Notes under the pieces: generated by a model
Told to the model about the DNA's origin: nothing
Database searches by the model: none
What the model saw: only the letters and a program-made list of their open reading frames with translations
NCBI GenBank assembly: GCA_900199595.1
Contig: FZRB01000028.1
Location: forward strand, 1-38,272
Origin: Lachnospiraceae bacterium
GTDB lineage: Bacteria; Bacillota; Clostridia; Lachnospirales; Lachnospiraceae
Direction of reading: 5' to 3'
DNA: 38,272 nt
Program-made: the position numbers and the translations under genes
Shown here: positions 34,348 to 38,272 of the stretch, one piece after another
Layout: every line of letters starts with the position of its first letter
Numbering within the stretch: the stretch's first letter is position 1

Positions 34348-35406
34348 ATGAGTGAAATAATTGAAAATGCAAGAGAGATAATAACGGGGTATAAAGGCAG
34401 AAAACTCCGAATCATGGAAGTGTGCGGAACACATACCCATGAGATATTCCGTCTGGGAATAAGAGGTCTTCTTCCTGAAGATGTAGACCTTATATCCGGT
34501 CCCGGATGTCCGGTATGTGTAACTCCGGTTGGATTTATAGATGAAGCTATCTTCCTTGCCCTTGAGAAAAAATGTACTATCTGTACTTTCGGTGATCTGA
34601 TAAAGGTTCCGGGTACTACAATGAATATGGCAGGAGTACGAGCAGAAGGTGCAGATATCCGCCCTGTATACTCTCCTGATGATGCAGTGGAACTTGCAAA
34701 GGATAATCCGGATATGGAGGTGGTGTTCCTTGCAGTCGGATTTGAAACTACTACCCCATCAGCCTGCCTTGCAGTTAAGAAGGCAAAACGTCTGGGACTT
34801 AAAAACTTCTCAATCCTGACTGCGAATAAAACCATGCCAAACGCTTATGCAAAGCTTAAGAACAGTGCAGATGCATTTCTCTATCCGGGACATGTTAATG
34901 CCATAACAGGAACTGAAATCTGTGAGAAGCTGAAGGATGAAGGTGTTTCCGGAGTAGTTGCAGGCTTTACTGCAAATGAGCTCATGACTGCACTTGCGGT
35001 AACAATAGATAACCTCTCAAAGGGTGAACCATTCTTTGAAAACTGCTATCCAAGAGTCGTACGGCCTGAAGGAAATCCGGCGGCTAAGAAGCTTATGGAC
35101 GAAGTAATGGAACTATGTGATACAGAGTGGCGTGGTCTTGGAATAATAGAAATGTCAGGTCAGAAGCTTAAGAGTGAATATGCCGATTTCGATGCAAGAA
35201 TAAAGCATGATATTCCTGATATTACAGGAAAGCCAAATCCGGCCTGCAGATGCGGTGAAGTTCTCCAGGGTAAATGTAAGCCATCAGATTGTCCAATGTT
35301 CGGAAAAGCCTGCACACCGCTTCATGCAGTAGGTGCATGTATGGTATCAGATGAAGGCGCCTGCGCTGCATATTACACTTATGGAGCTTCAATAGGATTA
35401 CAATAA
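34348..35406 (+). CDS. hypD: Hydrogenase maturation protein HypD
   Basis: 352 residues with the HypD signatures: EVCGTHTHEIFR, GPGCPVCVTP, the TFGDLIKVPG segment, GFETTTP, LYPGHVNAITG and the C-terminal Cys cluster motif (CRCGEVLQGKC, then DCPMFGKACTP). HypD carries a 4Fe-4S cluster and, with HypC and HypE, reduces and transfers CN to iron. AAAGGAAGG lies ahead of the ATG. It precedes HypE by 26 bp. Confidence 0.97.
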   Translation: MSEIIENAREIITGYKGRKLRIMEVCGTHTHEIFRLGIRGLLPEDVDLISGPGCPVCVTPVGFIDEAIFLALEKKCTICTFGDLIKVPGTTMNMAGVRAEGADIRPVYSPDDAVELAKDNPDMEVVFLAVGFETTTPSACLAVKKAKRLGLKNFSILTANKTMPNAYAKLKNSADAFLYPGHVNAITGTEICEKLKDEGVSGVVAGFTANELMTALAVTIDNLSKGEPFFENCYPRVVRPEGNPAAKKLMDEVMELCDTEWRGLGIIEMSGQKLKSEYADFDARIKHDIPDITGKPNPACRCGEVLQGKCKPSDCPMFGKACTPLHAVGACMVSDEGACAAYYTYGASIGLQ

Positions 35407-35432
35407 AAAATTATAGATAGAGGAAAAATATT

Positions 35433-36437
35433 ATGGAAGATAAAATAACACTTGCTCATGGTGCCGGAGGAGTTCAGACATCAGATCTTATAGGAAATCT
35501 ATTTAAAAAACATTTCAGTAACCCATATCTTACAGCTGACGACGCTGCAGTGCTTGATATGACACCGGGAAAGATTGCCATGTCTACAGATGGATTTATC
35601 GTTTCTCCTTATGAATTTCCGGGAGGAAATATAGGAAAGCTTTCAATCTGTGGAACAGTAAATGATGTGGCCTGTATGGGTGCAAAGCCGGAATATCTTA
35701 CATGCTCATTCGTTATAGAAGAAGGCTTCCCTGTTGCTAAGCTTGAAGAGATAGCCGAAGCAATGGGAAAAACAGCAAGAGATGCCGGAGTATATCTTGT
35801 TGCCGGTGATACCAAAGTTGCCGGAAAAGGACAGGTTGATAAGGTATTCATTACAACAACAGGAATCGGTCATATCATAGAAGGAGCTTCAACTTCAGGT
35901 GCATTTGCAAAACCCGGAGATAAGATCATTGTAACCGGAGATATCGGACGTCATGGCTGTACAATTCTTCTTGCAAGAAACGATTTCAAGATCGATGCAG
36001 ATATAACAAGTGACTGTGCACCACTTAATAAGAACATAGAAGCAATGCTTGAGGCCACAAAAGATGTACATGTTATAAGAGACGCAACACGTGGTGGTGT
36101 AGGTACAGTTCTCTATGAAATAGCAGCTGAAAGCAACGTAGGCATATCTCTCGACTCTGAGAGTATTCCGGTTCAGGATGGTGTAAGAGGTGTATGTCAG
36201 ATGCTCGGACTTGAACCACTGTATCTTGCATGCGAAGGCAGACTTGTAATCTTTGCTCCTGCTTCTGAAGCAGATAAGATTCTGGAAGCTCTGCATGGAT
36301 GTCCAAATTCAGAAGGCGCATGTATTATCGGAGAAGTTACAGAAGAAAATGTCGGAAAAGTAATTCTTAATACCGCTGTCGGCGCAAAAACATTTCTCGC
36401 CAGACCAAGCGGAGAACTACTCCCCCGTATCTGCTAA
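35433..36437 (+). CDS. hypE: Hydrogenase maturation protein HypE (carbamoyl dehydratase)
   Basis: 334 residues of the PurM/SelD-like ATP-binding fold. It begins with ITLAHGAGG, contains TADDAAVLDM, STDGFIVSPYEFPGG, TRGGVGTVLYEIA and the dehydratase residues, and ends in ...LLPRIC, with the C-terminal Cys that is carbamoylated by HypF and dehydrated to thiocyanate. The intact tail indicates a working enzyme. The last gene of the cluster, it overlaps the convergent YfiH-type gene by 4 bp, with no terminator between them. Confidence 0.97.
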   Translation: MEDKITLAHGAGGVQTSDLIGNLFKKHFSNPYLTADDAAVLDMTPGKIAMSTDGFIVSPYEFPGGNIGKLSICGTVNDVACMGAKPEYLTCSFVIEEGFPVAKLEEIAEAMGKTARDAGVYLVAGDTKVAGKGQVDKVFITTTGIGHIIEGASTSGAFAKPGDKIIVTGDIGRHGCTILLARNDFKIDADITSDCAPLNKNIEAMLEATKDVHVIRDATRGGVGTVLYEIAAESNVGISLDSESIPVQDGVRGVCQMLGLEPLYLACEGRLVIFAPASEADKILEALHGCPNSEGACIIGEVTEENVGKVILNTAVGAKTFLARPSGELLPRIC

Positions 36438-37411
36438 CATAGAGATATTATTCCGGCATTAAGTCCTCTTTTGCCGTTTGTATACCTATGGGAGAAAAAC
36501 ATATCATGATTCTTCATTGTGCATAACTGAGTCTGATGAACATGTGACATTTTCAGACCTGCATTTATAAGAATCAGTTCATTAAGATTCCACAGGTTAA
36601 GCATGTATTTATTTCTGAATCTGACAGTTCTGAAAAGCTCATAAACAGCCCCCTTATTTGGCTGAGTAACACCCAAATACTGGTCTGGCATGTTTTCTCT
36701 GATAAAAGAGCCGGAATAACAACATACCAGCTTATCTTTCCGGCTTTCGTCAGATTCAGAAAAAATATCTGTATAAGAAATATTTTCAGAACTCATATCT
36801 ATGAATGGACAGTTGAATATCTCATCAATAACTGTCTGATCTACTTCATAATTATCAGGTCCAATGGAAGGGCCTATTATTGCATGAATATTCTCAGGAA
36901 GACATCCATATACTTCCATCATCTTATTCACTGTTTTAGCAGCAATTCCCTGAACAGTTCCTCTCCATCCTGCATGAACTGTACCTATCACACGGCTTAC
37001 AGGATCCGCCATAAGAATTGGAACACAGTCTGCTGCATAAACTATCAGAGGAATATTTTTTACATTAGTTATCTGTGCATCTATTTCAAAATGAGACAGT
37101 TCACGGGTGATCCCGTCTCCCGCATCTTCTTCAGTTACTACAAGCACTTCAGACTTATGAACCTGATTGGGACAGGACATTCTCTCTATATCGATATCCA
37201 TAGCTCTACCTACACGGCGGTAATTCTCCATTACATTTTCCTTTTCGTCACCCAGATAAAAACCCATATTAAGAGATTTATAGATTCCCTTACTGACTCC
37301 ACCTATTCGTGTAGTAAATCCATGCTTAATTCCCCTCATATTCATAAAATCATCTATTTGAACTATAGGAGTTCCTTTATCTGTATTTATTTTGTAAAGC
37401 TCTTTCGACAT
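36434..37411 (-). CDS. YfiH/LACC1-family (laccase domain) protein
   Basis: 325 residues of the YfiH (DUF152) family, with GFTTRIGGVSKGIY, AADCVPILMADP, GTVHAGWRGTVQGI and IGPSIGPDNYEV containing the Cys/His metal-site residues. These proteins act on purine nucleosides (adenosine deaminase/phosphorylase-like activity) rather than as true laccases. It is longer than typical YfiH (about 250-280) by an internal insertion at about 215-260 (SDESRKDKLV). It is unrelated by strand to the Hyp operon and converges with it, overlapping the HypE stop. Confidence 0.92.
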   Translation of the reverse strand: MSKELYKINTDKGTPIVQIDDFMNMRGIKHGFTTRIGGVSKGIYKSLNMGFYLGDEKENVMENYRRVGRAMDIDIERMSCPNQVHKSEVLVVTEEDAGDGITRELSHFEIDAQITNVKNIPLIVYAADCVPILMADPVSRVIGTVHAGWRGTVQGIAAKTVNKMMEVYGCLPENIHAIIGPSIGPDNYEVDQTVIDEIFNCPFIDMSSENISYTDIFSESDESRKDKLVCCYSGSFIRENMPDQYLGVTQPNKGAVYELFRTVRFRNKYMLNLWNLNELILINAGLKMSHVHQTQLCTMKNHDMFFSHRYTNGKRGLNAGIISLC

Positions 37412-37461
37412 AAATAATCCTCATCTTTATATAGATTCTTGATACACATATCATAGATACG

Positions 37462-37490
37462 AAAAAACCTCGACTACCACATAGTCGAGG
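37462..37490 (-). terminator. Terminator of the rRNA-tRNA operon
   Basis: On the minus strand a perfect 9-bp stem (CCTCGACTA with TAGTCGAGG, 5-base loop) is followed by TTTTTT. It lies 5 bp after the last tRNA. Confidence 0.9.
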
Positions 37491-37495
37491 AAATG

Positions 37496-37569
37496 TGGAC
37501 GCTCGGGGACTCGAACCCTGGACCGTCCGGTTATGAGCCGGATGCTCTAACCAACTGAGCTAAGCGTCC
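37496..37569 (-). tRNA. tRNA with CAT anticodon (Ile2 or Met)
   Basis: 74 bases on the minus strand: acceptor GGACGCT/AGCGTCC, discriminator A, anticodon stem TCCGG/CCGGA with loop CTCATAA, and GGTTCGAGTCC. The loop CTCATAA is that of Bacillus-type tRNA-Ile2, in which the C is converted to lysidine. Elongator Met usually has TTCATAC. CCA is not encoded. Confidence 0.85.
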
Positions 37570-37597
37570 TTATAAATATTCATATAAAATTGAAAAG

Positions 37598-37669
37598 TGA
37601 CCCGGACGGGAATTGAACCCGTGTTACCGCCGTGAAAGGGCGATGTCTTAACCTCTTGACCACCGGGCC
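37598..37669 (-). tRNA. tRNA-Glu (anticodon TTC)
   Basis: 72 bases on the minus strand with acceptor GGCCCGG/CCGGGTC (one G-T pair), anticodon loop CTTTCAC giving TTC, and T-arm GGGTTCAATTCCC. CCA is not encoded. Confidence 0.95.
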
Positions 37670-37679
37670 AGAATAGACC

Positions 37680-37801
37680 AAGATTGCTTTAGCAATCTTG
37701 CTGAAACAATTGCATCTGCAATTGTTTCTAGTAGCTGCTGTAGCAGCTGAAGTATCACAAAGTGATACGTAAGTTGACACACAGCTTACACTGTTGTGTC
37801 C
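37680..37801 (-). repeat. Hairpin array in the tRNA-Asn/tRNA-Glu spacer
   Basis: Five consecutive inverted repeats fill the spacer: 37680-37699 (9 bp), 37703-37728 (11-12 bp), 37733-37748 (7 bp), 37752-37768 (7 bp, loop AAA) and an imperfect one at 37776-37800. Each has its own sequence. As the spacer is inside the rRNA-tRNA transcript they may be processing signals or a repetitive element. Confidence 0.8.
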
Positions 37802-37804
37802 AAG

Positions 37805-37876
37805 CTCCCCGAGTTGGGCTCGAACCAACAACCCCTCGGTTAACAGCCGAGTGCTCTACCATTGAGCTATCGAGGA
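37805..37876 (-). tRNA. tRNA-Asn (anticodon GTT)
   Basis: 72 bases on the minus strand: acceptor TCCTCGA/TCGGGGA (one T-G pair), discriminator G, anticodon stem CTCGG/CCGAG with loop CTGTTAA, giving GTT, and T-arm TTGGTTCGAGCCCAA. CCA is not encoded. Confidence 0.95.
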
Positions 37877-37930
37877 ATAAAACTTCACACATTTAAACAA
37901 ATCACTTTATCTGATGTATCTTCTTAATTA

Positions 37931-38272
<342 letters not shown>

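Noticed and set aside
36884-37417. Plus-strand 177-residue frame opposite the YfiH-type gene
   Set aside because: Antisense shadow with composition unlike a real protein (Tyr/His/Ser-rich).
37580-37831. Minus-strand 83-residue frame
   Set aside because: It overlaps two tRNA genes and the hairpin array.

Overview
The window looks like chromosomal DNA of a low-to-moderate GC anaerobic Firmicute. The most likely source is a Clostridia member of the Lachnospiraceae type, judging from strong AGGAGG-like ribosome sites, Firmicute-style LytTR/DUF3021 and FtsX/ABC modules, the HydE/HydF/TM1266 set and the tRNA/rRNA sequences. Species assignment is inference only.

Left part (1-14.4 kb, almost all minus strand). 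A four-gene operon reads leftward: a FecR-domain membrane protein, a large secreted protein with a Thr/Pro repeat tract, a CHASE2-sensor adenylate cyclase, and a metallo-beta-lactamase-fold hydrolase cut by the window edge. To its right are an FtsX-type ABC exporter (ATPase plus permease), a LytTR regulator flanked by two DUF3021-like membrane proteins, a soluble-looking histidine kinase with its OmpR-type regulator, a lipoprotein ending in a zinc ribbon, and an AlkZ-related-like protein. Next comes the 3' remnant of a dicarboxylate/amino-acid symporter gene.

Middle part (14.4-20.3 kb). This holds an ECF sigma factor and its membrane partner (plus strand), a tRNA-Leu, a DUF4037 nucleotidyltransferase-like gene coupled to a HAD phosphatase, a 300-bp structured intergenic element bounded by 25-bp direct repeats, a TM1266-type regulator, a cell-wall amidase and a hot-dog thioesterase.

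Right part (20.3-36.4 kb, all plus strand): the centre of interest. One long collinear run encodes HydF and HydE ([FeFe]-hydrogenase maturation), two separate nitrogenase-like triplets (NifH-like plus two component-1-like subunits each) with a small membrane protein between them, then HypF, HypC, a DHFR-like protein, a DUF89 protein, HypD and HypE. HydG, HypA, HypB, a hydrogenase structural gene and FeMo-cofactor biosynthesis genes are all absent from the window. The nitrogenase-like subunits keep only part of the P-cluster cysteines, and I see no recognisable FeMo-cofactor ligands. The cluster therefore combines the Fe(CN)2CO ligand factory (HypCDEF), two H-cluster maturases and two ATP-driven reductase systems. 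A new metal-cofactor assembly or reduction pathway is the most interesting reading, but it is an inference. A well-formed promoter and a terminator-like hairpin with a possible competing pairing precede HydF, suggesting the whole run could be controlled by attenuation.

Right edge (36.4-38.3 kb, minus strand). A YfiH/laccase-domain protein converges on HypE. It is followed by tRNA(CAT), tRNA-Glu and tRNA-Asn and by the 3' end of a 23S rRNA gene, with no 5S gene between 23S and the tRNAs. Arrays of short perfect hairpins recur at three intergenic sites (about 10.9, 18.4 and 37.7 kb).
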